A stretch of 64,000 nucleotides of DNA. It comes from Orientallactaga sibirica. Its lineage: Eukaryota; Chordata; Mammalia; Rodentia; Dipodidae. Shown in pieces: positions 18,159 to 28,117 of this stretch. Both the position numbers and the translations under genes were made by a program. The stretch is taken from the NCBI GenBank assembly GCA_036365145.1, contig JAEOAD010000040.1, forward strand, positions 14,237,501 to 14,301,500, read 5' to 3'. The notes below the pieces were generated by a model. The model had not been told where the DNA came from. It saw only the letters and a program-made list of their open reading frames with translations, and ran no database searches. Each line of letters opens with the position of its first letter. Within the stretch, counting starts at the first letter, position 1.

Positions 18159-18325
18159 GCTGAGCGTGATGGTGCATGCTTTTAATCCCAGCACTTGGGA
18201 GGCAGAGGTAGGTGGATTACCATGAGTTTGAGGCCACTCTGACACTACATAGTGAATTCCAGGTCAGCCTGAGCTACAGCGAGACCCTACCTCTAAAACC
18301 CAAAAAATAAAAATTAAAAAAATTT
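18159..18325 (+). mobile_element. B1 SINE
   Basis: GCTGAGCGTGATGGTGCATG; last of six same-direction SINEs from 17098. Confidence 0.93.
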
Positions 18326-19067
18326 TTTAAATAAAAATGTAAACTTTGTGAATGCACAAAGGGTTCTTTGCTGCTTTTCCCAAATAAGCCACCTTGAGAT
18401 CAGATTATTTTTATGACGATAGTACTGAATCATAATTAAAAAATTTGGGCTGTTTAATAAAAATATTCATAAAGGAGTTTGTGAATTCTCCAAAATAATA
18501 AAAGTCTTAGGAAAATAATGAAATATTAAGTTCAGCCTCTTCTCATCGTTGAATTTTTCTTCAGTCACACATATTGGTGGCAGAATGTGTCCTGCGTTAT
18601 GTGAAATTCATGGACCAGTCTCACATCCCTTCTCAGCTGTCATTTTCTATATTTATAGGAATTGGACACATGAATAATGTGTCCACCAGAGCAGTGGAAT
18701 AATACAAGACCCGGCAATAAGATACTTCATGTACTTGTAATTTTATTTTATACAGAAGGGCTCTCTTTTCCCTTCTAAGGCGCCAAAGGACAGTCATTGG
18801 TAGACATTACTGAAAAATCATCCATTTTCCCATGAGGCCAAAAAGAGGTTCCATATAAAAGTGGGCCCACGTGACACGTGCTGGACGCATCAGTGTGTGT
18901 CTATGCCACATCATCACCTCAAGGAGATCTGCTTCTACAGATTCGATTCCCATCCTGTTATCATCAGATTTCTTGCTTATTTGTTGCTTACTGCATTTAC
19001 TTAGCAGATTCCATTTCATGTGCCGGATAGCACCCAGCTTTCTTCTTCAAAAGAGAACAGTCACAGG
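18326..19067. other. Single-copy-looking AT-rich DNA
   Basis: 740 bp without a repeat I recognise, with several homeodomain-like TAAT cores and CCCACGTGACACGTGC (18866-18881) that contains two CACGTG/ACACGTG E-box-like motifs. A candidate conserved non-coding stretch, on appearance only. Confidence 0.45.
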
Positions 19068-19309
19068 GGGCTGGAGAGATGGCTTAGCGGTTAAGCGCTT
19101 GCCTGTGAAGCCTAAGGACCCTGGTTCAAGGCTCGATTCCCCAGGACCCACATAAACCAGATGCACGAGGTGGCACAGGCATCTGGAGTTTGTTTGCGGT
19201 GGCTGGAGGCCCTGGTGCGCCCATTCTCTCTCTCTCTCTCTCTCTCTCTGCCTCTTTCTCTCTGTCACTCTCAAATAAATAAATAAATAACAAAAAAAAT
19301 TTTTTTTAA
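19068..19309 (+). mobile_element. B2-family SINE, full length
   Basis: GGGCTGGAGAGATGGCTTAG; flanks GAACAGTCACAG and GAATAGCCACAG are an aged target duplication. Confidence 0.94.
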
Positions 19310-19323
19310 AAAGAATAGCCACA

Positions 19324-19583
19324 GAGAAGCTCCTTCGCCACTAACCTGTATCCAAACCCTCCATGTTACCCCAGTGTCCAAACTTTGACAGACAGCTCAT
19401 AAGTATTGCAAAATTGTTTATCATACACAGAGAAAATGACAGAGAGAAAAAAAAAAACATAAAAGGGCCCAGGAAATTCATAAATGAAAAGATAGGGAAA
19501 GGTCCTTTAAAGTCATAAATTCATAAGATTGAGGAGATCCTTAAATAATGGAACTATGGTTATGTTTTTTGATTATACTTTTC
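19324..19583. other. Single-copy-looking DNA
   Basis: No assignable feature. Confidence 0.35.
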
Positions 19584-19716
19584 TTTTTTTCCTGTTTCTA
19601 GTAAGGTCTCTCCATCTGGTCCAGGCTGACCTGGAATTCACTTTGTAGTCCCAGGCTGGCCTTGAACTCTTTGTGATCCTTCTACCTCTGCCTCCTGAGT
19701 GCTGTAGTTAAAAGGC
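19584..19716 (-). mobile_element. B1 SINE, 5'-truncated
   Basis: Flanked by GATTATACTTTT (19571 and 19718). It is cut at the same B1 position (AGTTAAAAGGCG) as the copy at 9.65-9.78 kb and has the same adjoining sequence. Confidence 0.88.
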
Positions 19717-19786
19717 GGATTATACTTTTTAACAAAATAGTATAATGGAACAAGATTAAATATGTTTTAAAAATAATCCATTCAAA

Positions 19787-19934
19787 GCTGGGTGTAGTGG
19801 CACACGCCTTTAATCCCAGCACGTGTGAGGCAGAGGTAGGAGGATCTTGGTGAGTTCAAGGCCACCCTGCGAAGACACAGTGAATTCCAGATCAGCCTGG
19901 GCTGGAGTGACACCCTACCTCGAAAAAAAAAAAA
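19787..19934 (+). mobile_element. B1 SINE
   Basis: GCTGGGTGTAGTGGCACACG to ACCTCGAAAAAAAAAAAA. Confidence 0.94.
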
Positions 19935-20059
19935 TTAGAGGCACAAAGAAGAAAGATCATATTAAGATGCATGGCAAGAAGACAGCTATCAGCCATCTAT
20001 AAATCAAGGAGAGAGCCTTGAAATCGATCCTTCCCCCAGTCTGCAGCAGTTACCACACC

Positions 20060-20190
20060 TTCTAACGCCTTGCGGATCTATAATCCCAACATTGGGGAGG
20101 CTAAAGCCGGAAGACCGCACGTGGAAACCAGCCCAAGCTAATGGTAAGTTCCAGGCCAGCTTGGACAGCTCAGGAAGACCCTGCCCAGAA
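20060..20190 (+). mobile_element. B1-related SINE, very old
   Basis: GGATCTATAATCCCAACATTG, GGGGAGGCTAAAGCCGG, AGTTCCAGGCCAGCTTGG. Degenerate. Confidence 0.55.
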
Positions 20191-20203
20191 AACAAGCAGC
20201 AAG

Positions 20204-20335
20204 CTGGCCATAGTGGTACATGCCTGTCATCCCAACAACACATAACAGAGGCCGGAAGATCAATAGTTTCAGGCCAACCTTGTCTACATAGAGTGTGAGG
20301 CCAGCCTGGGTGCATGATAAGCTATCTTAAAAAAA
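20204..20335 (+). mobile_element. B1-related SINE, old
   Basis: AGCTGGCCATAGTGGTACATG CCTGTCATCCC ... GGCCAACCTTGTCTAC: murid-like B1. Confidence 0.7.
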
Positions 20336-20338
20336 TCG

Positions 20339-20490
20339 AGCTGGGCGTGGTGGCACATGCCATCAATCCCAGTCCTCAGGAGACAGAGGTAGGAGGATAC
20401 CATGAGTTCGAGGCCACCCTGAGACTACCTAGTGAATTCCAGGTCAGCCTGAGCTACAGTGAGACCCTACCTTGAACAACCACAAAAAAA
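20339..20490 (+). mobile_element. B1 SINE
   Basis: AGCTGGGCGTGGTGGCACATG to CCTTGAACAACC. Confidence 0.94.
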
Positions 20491-20495
20491 GTTGG

Positions 20496-20643
20496 GGGGC
20501 TGGAGAAATGGCTTAGTGATTAAGACACTTGTCTGCAAAGCCATAGGACCCAGGTTCAATTCCCCAGGACCCACGTAAGCCAAATGCACAAGGGGAGCAT
20601 GCATCTGGAGTTCGTTTGCAGTGGCTGGAGGCCCTGGTATGCC

Positions 20644-20684
<41 letters not shown>

Positions 20685-20715
20685 AAATAAAGAAAAATAA
20701 TTTTTTTTTTTTTAA
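20496..20715 (+). mobile_element. B2-family SINE
   Basis: GGGGCTGGAGAAATGGCTTAG; near consensus, pure (TC)n of ~16 units. Confidence 0.94.
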
Positions 20716-21145
20716 GAAAAGGTGCAGCCTACACCTGACCCACTCGGGGACACAGCACTTGGGATTTTAGAAACAGAAACTTCAGCTCTGTGGGTTCCTT
20801 CTGAAGAGGCAGCCACCACATTCCTTCACTCCTCTACTTTTCTTCTTCCAAAGAGCTTCCCTAAGAGCTGCGAAAGGCACGCTGAAATGGCTTTCTTGAC
20901 TCAGAGATGAAGGAAGATGCTCGGCTGCCACGGGCCTGGGTAAAAAGAGCCCCCCTCCCCATGCAGGGCCACGAACCAAGGAGTACATGAGACCTTGAGA
21001 CAAGAGCCACCAGCTCCACGTGCCCTGCAGGAAGCAATGGATGAGCGGGCTGGTGAGTGTTGGGAAACAACTCCACTCATGGTCTTGTCAAGAGGAGCAG
21101 ACACACTCTCCCACGTGATAGTGAGCGGTAAGAATTACAGCCCCG
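20716..21145. other. Single-copy-looking DNA
   Basis: About 430 bp, moderately GC-rich. Several overlapping 62-73-codon frames lie on both strands; no recognisable protein. Confidence 0.45.
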
Positions 21146-21292
21146 GGCTGGAGAGGTGGCTCAGTGGTTAAAGGCACTTGCTTGCAAAGCCTGATGGCCT
21201 AGGTTTGAATCTTCAGAGCGGCAGGAGGACTTGGCACACCCATTCTCTCCCTCTCTCTCGCCTCATAGATAAATAAGCAAAATACTTTCTTA
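21146..21292 (+). mobile_element. B2-family SINE, internally deleted
   Basis: GGGCTGGAGAGGTGGCTCAG; the ACCCACGTAAGCCAGATG to GTTTGCAGTGG part is gone. Confidence 0.88.
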
Positions 21293-21297
21293 AATAT

Positions 21298-21344
<47 letters not shown>

Positions 21345-21345
21345 T
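21293..21345. repeat. (TTTA)n microsatellite
   Basis: About 13 uninterrupted units shared by the tails of two tail-to-tail B2 copies. Confidence 0.95.
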
Positions 21346-21510
21346 TAGAGAGAGAGAATGGAAAGCCCAGAGCCTCCTGCTATGGAGAACAAAGTCCAGA
21401 CACATGCACCAGTGCCTACACTAGCTTTATGTGGAGACTGGGGGATTTTACCAGGGCCATCAGGCTTTGCGAGCAAGTGCCTTTAACCACTGAGCCATCT
21501 CTCCAGCCCC
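21346..21510 (-). mobile_element. B2-family SINE, older copy
   Basis: GAGAGAGAGAATGGAAAGC to GAGCCATCTCTCCAGCCCC. Confidence 0.9.
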
Positions 21511-22212
21511 TGTTTTCTCATACTTTCAAAGGAAATACATTAGGAAAAAGAAGAGCAAACTCTATTGTGTTAAAACTTCTGATTTTCGTAGTATCATTAC
21601 AGCAAGATATTTTCATTGAGGCATGAACCTGAACAGCTGCAAAAGAATCACTTAATGAAATCATGAATGATAAATCCCTCATACATTATACTAAACATTT
21701 TATAATTTTGATAGTTCTTATTTTTTACTACAATCTGTAAACATTTAAGTGGAAGCTATGAATTAGATTTCAAAATAGATGAGTGATTTTAGACTGACAT
21801 GCATTTTTACAAGCATTCTAGTTTATGTTAAGGGACAATTAGTAGTATTTATAAAAATGTATCTAATTGCTCGGTTAAAACCAACCCAAAAGTACTGAAT
21901 GTTTTTACCCTCGTTGGGACTATTTTTTTTCCCACGGGTAACCAAAACAAGTGACTAGAGGCAAAAATAAAATAAAATTCAAAAAGCAAAAGTGCTTACA
22001 ATAAACTTAATTATCGTCTTGAAAATTGGCACAGATTTTCATGGGCCAGACTCATTTCTCACTTATTTTCCCACTGTGGTTCACATGGCCAGGATAAATT
22101 CTCATTAAATATAACCCGAACCCCTGTATAGCAAGCCGAGACTCTCTCTCGCGGGTAGGGTTTGGAGCTTGTTTTCACATGTTCATATTCAAATTCAAAT
22201 TCCCACCATGAC
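21511..22212. other. SINE-free AT-rich DNA
   Basis: 700 bp of AT-rich sequence with no repeat, between SINE-saturated flanks. Rich in TAAT and ATTTA cores (for example TGAAATCATGAATGATAAAT at 21656). A candidate constrained non-coding element on that basis only. Confidence 0.5.
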
Positions 22213-22445
22213 GGGTGATGGGGCTAGTGGAGGGGATCATGGGAATGATGGTGGGGAGGGTGATGAGGGCGAGGATGAGGGTGGAGGTGGTGATTAGGGT
22301 GTTGGTGGGAAGGAGGAGGATGGAGGTGACGGGGATGGGGAGGATGATGAGGGTGATGGGAGTGATCATGACGATGGTTGGTAGGGAGGACGAGGATGAT
22401 GGAGCTGCAAAGGACGGGGTGCGAGGGATGACAAGGGTGAGGTTG
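22213..22445 (+). repeat. G-rich purine/GAT tract
   Basis: Imperfect GGTGAT, GATGAGG and GGAGGAT units with almost no C on the plus strand. It holds many GG/GGG runs and leaves a 143-codon low-complexity frame (Met/Arg/Val-rich) that I regard as an artefact. Confidence 0.8.
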
Positions 22446-22922
22446 GGGCTCCTGTTGGGATGCCACGGCACCGCCCATTCCTACATACTCAAGTGTTTAC
22501 ATGTGCAATTGCAGTTGTCTCATCAGACTCTCCGGCTTTTTCACCGTTTGCCAACTTCCAAGGCATGTGTGGCCAGGGATCAATGTAAGCCTTGTCTTTG
22601 CATGGTTCCCTCTTTTCTTTGGAAGATAGAGGCGGGATGGCGTTGAATAATCATAAGATGAATCATCTTGTTCCTGAGAGGAAGAAATCAGCTTAGCTTC
22701 CTCCTCCATGTCCAGACTCTTCAACAACATAGAACTCTCAAGGGTCAGGTCATTTCTAGTCCCCGCCGTTAACAACTGCACCACTTGCAGAGAGTTTTGA
22801 ACAAATCTCTAAAGGACTCATCAGCCTCGAGCCATCTCAGTCTTGCACAAGTATTTTCTGACCTTATTCTTCATTTCTAATGACTTTTTAGATCTAATTC
22901 TTTATTTACTTAACTTTAAAAA
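22446..22922. other. Unique DNA with a minus-strand open frame
   Basis: A 95-codon frame runs 22784-22497 on the minus strand. It contains LDMEEEAKLISSSQEQDDSS and PKKRGNHAKTR, is not SINE-derived and has ordinary composition. I do not recognise it; there is no visible promoter, and one chance frame of this size is unremarkable. Confidence 0.35.
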
Positions 22923-22938
22923 AAAATCCAAGCTTGGG

Positions 22939-23097
22939 GCCGGGCGTGGTGGCGCATGCCTTGAATCTCAGCACTTGGGAGGCAGGGAAGGAGGATTGCT
23001 GTGAGTTCCAGACTACCCTGAGACTACAGAGTGAATTCCAGGTCAGCCTGAGCTACAGTGAGACCCTACCTCGAAAAAAAAAAAAAAAAAAAAAAAA
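22939..23097 (+). mobile_element. B1 SINE
   Basis: GCCGGGCGTGGTGGCGCATG, 24-A tail, target duplication AAAATCCAAGC (22923 and 23095). Confidence 0.96.
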
Positions 23098-23107
23098 ATC
23101 CAAGCGT

Positions 23108-23318
23108 GGGCTGGAGAGATGGCTTAGTGGTTAAGGCGTTTGCCTGCAAAGCCAAAGGACCCAGGTTCGATTCCCTAAGACCCATGTTAGCCAGATGCAC
23201 AAGGTGGCACATGCATCTGGAGTTCATTTTCAGTGGCTGGAGGCCCTGGCATGCCCATCCTCTCCCTCCCTCCCCTCTCTTTTTCTGTCAAATAAATAAA
23301 TAAATAAATAAATAAAAT
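23108..23318 (+). mobile_element. B2-family SINE
   Basis: GGGCTGGAGAGATGGCTTAG, near consensus, (AAAT)n tail. Confidence 0.95.
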
Positions 23319-23479
23319 TTTAAAAAATATTGCTCAGATCATTCACTGCCATTCTGTGGGATACTTTGAGCCAATGGGTCTCAAGTTTGCAAACTGTAGA
23401 TACTGTTGCATTGTGGGTGTGTAGTTTTAGCACTAAATCAATCTTGAAATCTCACCCTGGGTAGTGTTTATGTAACAGC

Positions 23480-23645
23480 AATACATACATAATGCCTTCC
23501 ATATGCTGAGTGCTGTTACCCACAGTAGAAAGACAGCAGTGATCAAAGCAAAGACGACGCTTACATTCTAGCTCATGGAGCTCACGCGGGGCAAGACAGA
23601 CAAATAGGAGGAAGTGGCTGGGAGAGTCGAAAGGAGCTGATGTTG
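23480..23645 (+). mobile_element. Ancient mammalian repeat, tentatively L2-type
   Basis: CCTTCCATATGCTGAGTGCTG ... TTACATTCTAGCTCATGGAGC ... GACAGACAAATAGG: the same type as 1975-2240. Confidence 0.45.
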
Positions 23646-23682
23646 ACACCCCAGCACGTCATACAGAGTTTAAGAAAATTAA

Positions 23683-23841
23683 AACTTTTTTTTTTTTTTT
23701 TTTTTGAGGTAGGGTCTCACTCTAGCCCAGGCTGACCTGGAATTCACTAAGTAGTCTCAGGCTGGCCTCGAACTCATGTCAATCCGCCTACCTCTGCCTC
23801 CTGAATGCTGGGATTAAAGGCGTGTGCCACCATGCCCAGCT
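23683..23841 (-). mobile_element. B1 SINE
   Basis: 20-T tail; full length to ACCATGCCCAGCT. Confidence 0.95.
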
Positions 23842-23849
23842 TCTTAACT

Positions 23850-24060
23850 TTAAAAAAAAATTTCATTTATTTATTTCAGAAAGAGAGAGAAACACACACA
23901 CAGAGAATGGGCATGCCAGGGCTTCCAGCCACTGCAAACGAACTCCAGATGCATGTGCCACCTTGGGCATCTGGTCTTACATGGGTCCTGGGGAATTGAA
24001 CCAAAGTCCTTTGGCTTTGCAGGCAAACGCCTTTAACTGCTAAACCATCTCTCCAGCCCC
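23850..24060 (-). mobile_element. B2-family SINE
   Basis: Antisense copy with a GAAACACACACACAGAG stretch; ends AACCATCTCTCCAGCCCC. Confidence 0.93.
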
Positions 24061-24534
24061 TTTTACTTTCTTTTCTTACCTTTTACCCAGTAAATAAAGA
24101 TCATAGTGTTGAAAATCAACTCCACTTTGGGATATGAAAAGTCAGGGCTGGAGATGCAAAGTCTCTATGAACTGACTGACTTGCAGCTGAGCTTCAGTCC
24201 CCAGAGAGGAAAGTCAAGGGCTGCAGCCTGTCTGCGGAGCGCCTCCTAAATGCCAAGGGCCCGAGTCACCAGGAGTCCTTTGGAAGCGAGGAACAGAACG
24301 GTGGCCTCCCTTATCAAAATATATCCATGCTCATATACCCGTGCTTGGCTGATTACTTTAAAAAGAATGTGACATCACAGTTGAAATTTTATAATGACCC
24401 TTAACCCAAAACAAACTAACGAGGACTTAGTCTTGAAGAAAGTTGAAATAAGTCCAAGAAACTGGTGGGCTCTATGGCCTGGAATGGCTGTGAGTTATTC
24501 ATTGATTTTTTTTTTCTTCTTCTTGTTTTGGTTT
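24061..24534. other. Single-copy-looking DNA
   Basis: A possible very old B2 head (GTCAGGGCTGGAGATGC at 24141) is the only resemblance. Confidence 0.4.
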
Positions 24535-24658
24535 TGCGAGGGAAGAGGATCGCTGTGAGTTCGAGGCCACCCAAAGAGAACATGGTGAATTCCAGCTGAG
24601 CCTTAACTAGAGTGCCTCCTGACTGCTGGGATTAAAGGCATGCACCACCATGCCGGGT
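24535..24658. mobile_element. Inverted chimera of two B1 halves
   Basis: 24545-24613 is the sense B1 3' half (GAGGATCGCTGTGAGTTCG ... CTAGAGTG); 24614-24658 is the antisense 5' part (CCTCCTGACTGCTGGG to CACCATGCCGGG). They are joined without a spacer. Confidence 0.8.
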
Positions 24659-24859
24659 TCATTTATCAATTTTTTTTTCACCCCAATCTGGAGGACGCCA
24701 GTGAAGCCAGCGTAATGGGCCCAGTGGCATGGTGTCCCCGACAAGCTGAGCCCGAAGAGAAATCACGTTTGAAAGGTAAATCAAACAGAATGTCTAGTGC
24801 TTCTTTACCTTGATCCAGAAGGAGGAGCAAGATGAAGAGAAAGAAGATTGAGGCAAGAC

Positions 24860-24985
24860 GGGGCTGAGGAGAGCTCAGCAGTTAAAGGTGCTTGCTTGCA
24901 AAGCCTGCTGGCCCAGGTCCAATTCACCAGCAACACGTGGAGAGCTGGTGTTCCTTGCAGCAGCAAGAGACTGGGCGTGCCCAGA
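24860..24985 (+). mobile_element. B2-family SINE, 3'-shortened
   Basis: GGGCTGAGGAGAGCTCAGCAG ... GGGCGTGCCCAGATGCG. No CT run or tail. Confidence 0.75.
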
Positions 24986-25282
24986 TGCGTATATCAACCA
25001 CCGTTTAAAAAGGTTGGGGGCAGGTTACGGTAAGAGCTCCCTGGGAATCTGCAGGTAGAACACGCTTCCAAATCCACTCTCCATGCCCGCACATTCGAAT
25101 GACAGACTCCCAGTTTCCTCAGATGGCTACATCTTCTGCAACGCTTTGCAGGATGAGTTTGCCACTGGGATGGACCTGGACTGAGGGAGAAAAAAAAAAA
25201 AAGAAAAAGAGAGATATCTAATACAAGGCAAAATGGCAAATTTGTAAGGCTTGGGGTGTTTAAAAGCTCCTTGAGTTTGTTA
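24986..25282. other. Single-copy-looking DNA
   Basis: No assignable feature apart from a short A-rich run at 25189. Confidence 0.35.
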
Positions 25283-25485
25283 AAAAAATTAATTTATATA
25301 TATATATATTTGCAAGCAGAGTGTGTGTGTGTATGGGCATGCCAGGGTCTGTAGCCACTGCTACACAAACTCCAGACGCATGTGTCACTTTGTTGATTCT
25401 GGCTCTACATGGGTACTGGGGAATTGAATCGGGTCGTTAGATTTGCAGGCAAAGGCCTTAACCACTGAGCTATCTCTCCAGCCCC
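25283..25485 (-). mobile_element. B2-family SINE, older copy
   Basis: Antisense, GTGTGTGTGT in place of the GA run; flanked by AAAGCTCCTT (25262 and 25487). Confidence 0.92.
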
Positions 25486-25565
25486 CAAAGCTCCTTAAAT
25501 TTTAACTTTCCATTTGAAAAGAGAGTTATGAAAATTTCCTGTAATGCATAAAGAGTTCAACTGGA

Positions 25566-25717
25566 AGCCAGGCGTGGTGACGCACGCTTTTAATCCCAGC
25601 ACTCGGGAGGTGAAGTACGAGAATCACCGTGAGTTCGAGGCCACCATGAGACTACAGAGTGAATTCCAAGTCGGCCTGGGGTAGACCGAGACACTACCTC
25701 GAAAAACAAAAAAAAAA
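25566..25717 (+). mobile_element. B1 SINE
   Basis: AGCCAGGCGTGGTGACGCAC; exact 16-bp target duplication AAGAGTTCAACTGGAA on both sides. Confidence 0.96.
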
Positions 25718-25738
25718 AGAGTTCAACTGGAATTCTGG

Positions 25739-25870
25739 GAGAGGTGACACAAGCCTGCAATCCTAGCACTTGGGAGGCAGAAGAAGGAGGAGCCAGAGTT
25801 CAAGGTCATCCTTGGCTACATAGTGAGTTCAGGACTAGCAGTTACAAACAAACAAGCAAACAAACAAACA
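25739..25870 (+). mobile_element. B1 SINE, old murid-like form
   Basis: GAGGTGACACAAGCCTGCAATCC then CATCCTTGGCTACATAGTGAG; tail (CAAA)n. Confidence 0.75.
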
Positions 25871-25879
25871 GAGTTTAAC

Positions 25880-25921
25880 CACGTGTGGTGGTATGCATGT
25901 GTGATCCCAGCTCTTAGGACA
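25880..25921 (+). mobile_element. B1 5' fragment
   Basis: GTGTGGTGGTATGCATGTG then GATCCCAGCTC. Confidence 0.55.
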
Positions 25922-26115
25922 ATGCTAAAGGTTACATAGCCCCTAAACTGCCCAAAGAGAGTTCAGCCTACCTTAGCAAAATGTATTTCAGGGAGGACCA
26001 GGATTTTCAGTTAACATTAATTATTTTGGCTGGTCACTAGATACTTTTTCCTAAACCTCTCCCTGCCATCTCCACCTCAAACTACAGCAAACACCCTGTT
26101 ACAATTATAAATGAA

Positions 26116-26278
26116 AGCCAGACGTGGTGGCGCACGCCTATAATCCCAGCATTTGGGAGGCAGAGGTAGGAGGACTGCTGTGAGTTCGAGGCCACCCTGA
26201 GACTAAATAGTGAATTCCAAGTGAGCCTGGGCTAGAGTGAGACCCTACCTCGAAAAACCAAAAAAAAAAAAAAAAAAA
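26116..26278 (+). mobile_element. B1 SINE
   Basis: AGCCAGACGTGGTGGCGCAC with a ~19-A tail. Confidence 0.95.
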
Positions 26279-26330
26279 GTAAATGATTAAATACCTAACA
26301 CAGGATGTAGGTACTAAGTGAAGAATTAAA

Positions 26331-26440
26331 CTGAGTGTGGTAATACATCCCTACCAATCTCTCAGGATGCAGTGACAGGAGGATTAGACATTCTAGGATA
26401 TCCACAGCTACATAATGAAACTCTAAAAAAAAAAAAAAAA
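26331..26440 (+). mobile_element. B1-related SINE, old
   Basis: GAGTGTGGTAATACATCCC ... AGCTACATAATGAAACTC plus a 17-A tail. Confidence 0.6.
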
Positions 26441-26575
26441 AGCTGGGCATGGCAGCATATACCTTTAATCCCAGTGCTCGGGAGGCAGAGGTAGGAGGAT
26501 CGCCATGCATTCGAGGCCAGCCAGAGACTGCATAGTGAATTCCAGAGTGTGACCCTACCTTGAAACTAATAAATA
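26441..26575 (+). mobile_element. B1 SINE
   Basis: GCTGGGCATGGCAGCATATAC; lacks GTCAGCCTGGGCTA. Confidence 0.92.
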
Positions 26576-26611
26576 AGTAAATAAATAAACAAACAAACGA
26601 ATGAATAAATG

Positions 26612-26740
26612 AAGCCAGGTGTGGTGGCGCACGCCTTTAATCCTAGCACTCGGGAGGCAGAGGTAGGAGGATCACTGTCAAGGACCACCTTGACACTATA
26701 TAATGAATTCCAGGTCAGCCTGGGACCCTACCTTGAAAAA
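26612..26740 (+). mobile_element. B1 SINE
   Basis: GAAGCCAGGTGTGGTGGCGC; several small deletions; fused to an antisense B1 end. Confidence 0.9.
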
Positions 26741-26791
26741 TCTCTGCCTCCCGAGTGCTGGGGTTAAAGGTGTGTACCACCACACCCGGCT
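26741..26791 (-). mobile_element. B1 5'-end remnant
   Basis: TCTGCCTCCCGAGTGCTGGG to CACCACACCCGGCT, following the previous B1 with no spacer. Confidence 0.85.
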
Positions 26792-27466
26792 CAGCATTTG
26801 TCTTTTTTGACCTGAATTACCTCACTTAGTATGATATTTTCTAGTTCTAGTCATCTTCCTGCAAAATTCATGATTTCATTTTCCTTTACAGCTGAATAAA
26901 GTCCCCCTGTGTATATGTACCACATTTTCATTATCCAGTCCTCAGTTGATAGACATCTAGGCTGATTCCATTCCCTCGCTATTGTGAATAGAGCAGCAAT
27001 GAACATGGATGTGCGAGTGTCTGTTATGGGATATTGAGTCCCGTGGGGATGTGCCCAGGAGTAGCATACCTGGGTCATATGGTACTTAAAAAAATTTTAG
27101 CCTTCTGAGACACTTCCACATGATTTTCATAGTAGCTGCACCAGTTCATACTCACCACCAACCGATGAATAAGAGTTCCTGTTTCCTCACAGCCTTGCCA
27201 GCATTTGTTGTCATTTGATTATTTGACGATGGACATTCTGACAGAGGTGAGATGGCATCTCACAATATATTTAATTTGCATTTCCCTGATGGCTAAGGAT
27301 GTTGAACACTTTAAAAAAATATTTATTGGCCCTTTGTATGTCTTCTTTTGAGAACTCTCGGTTCAGTTCCGTAGCTCATTTTTTTCCGTTGGGTTGTTTG
27401 TTTTCTTGATGTTTAGTTTTGTGAGTTCCTTGTATATTCTAGAGATTAATATTTCAGATAGTTTCT
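26792..27466 (-). mobile_element. LINE-1 fragment, ORF2 C-terminal end
   Basis: On the minus strand this encodes the last part of L1 ORF2. The frame 27078-26851 reads TRTSMFIAALFTIAREWNQP and IMKMWYIYTGGLYSAVKENE, the conserved ORF2p C-terminal segment downstream of the reverse transcriptase. Frameshifts and stops separate it from the upstream part (27079-27466), whose DNA still shows the L1 order GAGATGGCATCTCAC, TTTGCATTTCCCTGATGGC, TTTTGAGAACTCTCGG. It is a dead, 5'-truncated old copy with no intact endonuclease or reverse transcriptase. Confidence 0.9.
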
Positions 27467-27467
27467 T

Positions 27468-27548
27468 ATAGCCCAGCTTGTCCTCCAACATGACCTTGAA
27501 CTCCTGAACCTCCTGTGTTCTGTCTCCATTTATCAAGGATTAGGCAGG
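27468..27548 (-). mobile_element. B1-related fragment, old
   Basis: TAGCCCAGCTTGTCCTCCAAC, ACCTTGAACTCCTGAACC: a murid-like B1 remnant. Confidence 0.5.
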
Positions 27549-27584
27549 GTGCACCAGGCCCTGCTAACCCTTATTATGGTACCA

Positions 27585-27680
27585 ACAAGAAAATTAAGGC
27601 TCTGACACCCGGTAGCAAAGTACTAAGCGGCAGAGATAGCATTACTACCCACATTGGTCTCATACTAAAGTCTTAAGCAA
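27585..27680 (-). mobile_element. MIR SINE fragment, antisense
   Basis: AAGAAAATTAAGGCTCTGACAC then AAAGTACTAAGCGGCAGAG. Weak but ordered. Confidence 0.5.
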
Positions 27681-27716
27681 TTTTGTAGATTGGCTTCATA
27701 TGAAAATTTGAATTTG

Positions 27717-28060
27717 GGGCTGGGGAGATGACCCAGTGGTTAAAGGCACTTGCTTGCAAAACTTAGTTCCCTTTCTCAGTACCCATATAAAGTTAAATGC
27801 AAAAGGTGCACCTGGAGTTCGTTTGCAGAGGCAAAAGACCCTGGCATACTCATAACATACATACATACTTACATACTTACATATTTTTGTTTTGTTTTGT
27901 TTTGTTTTTTGAGTTAGGGTTTCTCTCTGGTTCAGGCTGACCTGGAACTCACTCTGTAGTCACAGGGTGGCCTCGAACTCATGGTGATATCTCCTACCTC
28001 TGCCTCCAGAGTGCTGAGATTCAAGGCGTGTTTCACCACACCCTGCTCTTACATATTTTT
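27717..28060 (+). mobile_element. B2-family SINE with nested B1
   Basis: GGGGCTGGGGAGATGACCC to ACTCATAACATACATAC; the tail is split by an antisense B1. The whole is flanked by AATTTGAATTT (27703 and 28064). Confidence 0.88.
27888..28047 (-). mobile_element. B1 SINE nested in a B2 tail
   Basis: (TTTTG)n tail; target duplication CTTACATATTTTT on both sides, ACCACACCCTGCT at the 5' end. Confidence 0.93.
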
Positions 28061-28117
28061 TTAATTTGAATTTTAAAGATCATGGAATTGTTTTGTTGTT
28101 ATTAGTTTTTATTTATT

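Noticed and set aside
22215..22646. 143-codon plus-strand frame as a gene
   Set aside because: Its first half is translation of the G-rich GAT/GGT tract (Met, Arg, Val, Gly runs); low complexity keeps the frame open.
23108..23200. B2 head as a tRNA gene
   Set aside because: It has A- and B-box-like sequences but no cloverleaf acceptor stem, and it continues into a SINE body with a tail.
26851..27078. Active L1 ORF2
   Set aside because: Only the C-terminal 75 codons remain, with broken frame upstream and no endonuclease or reverse transcriptase region.
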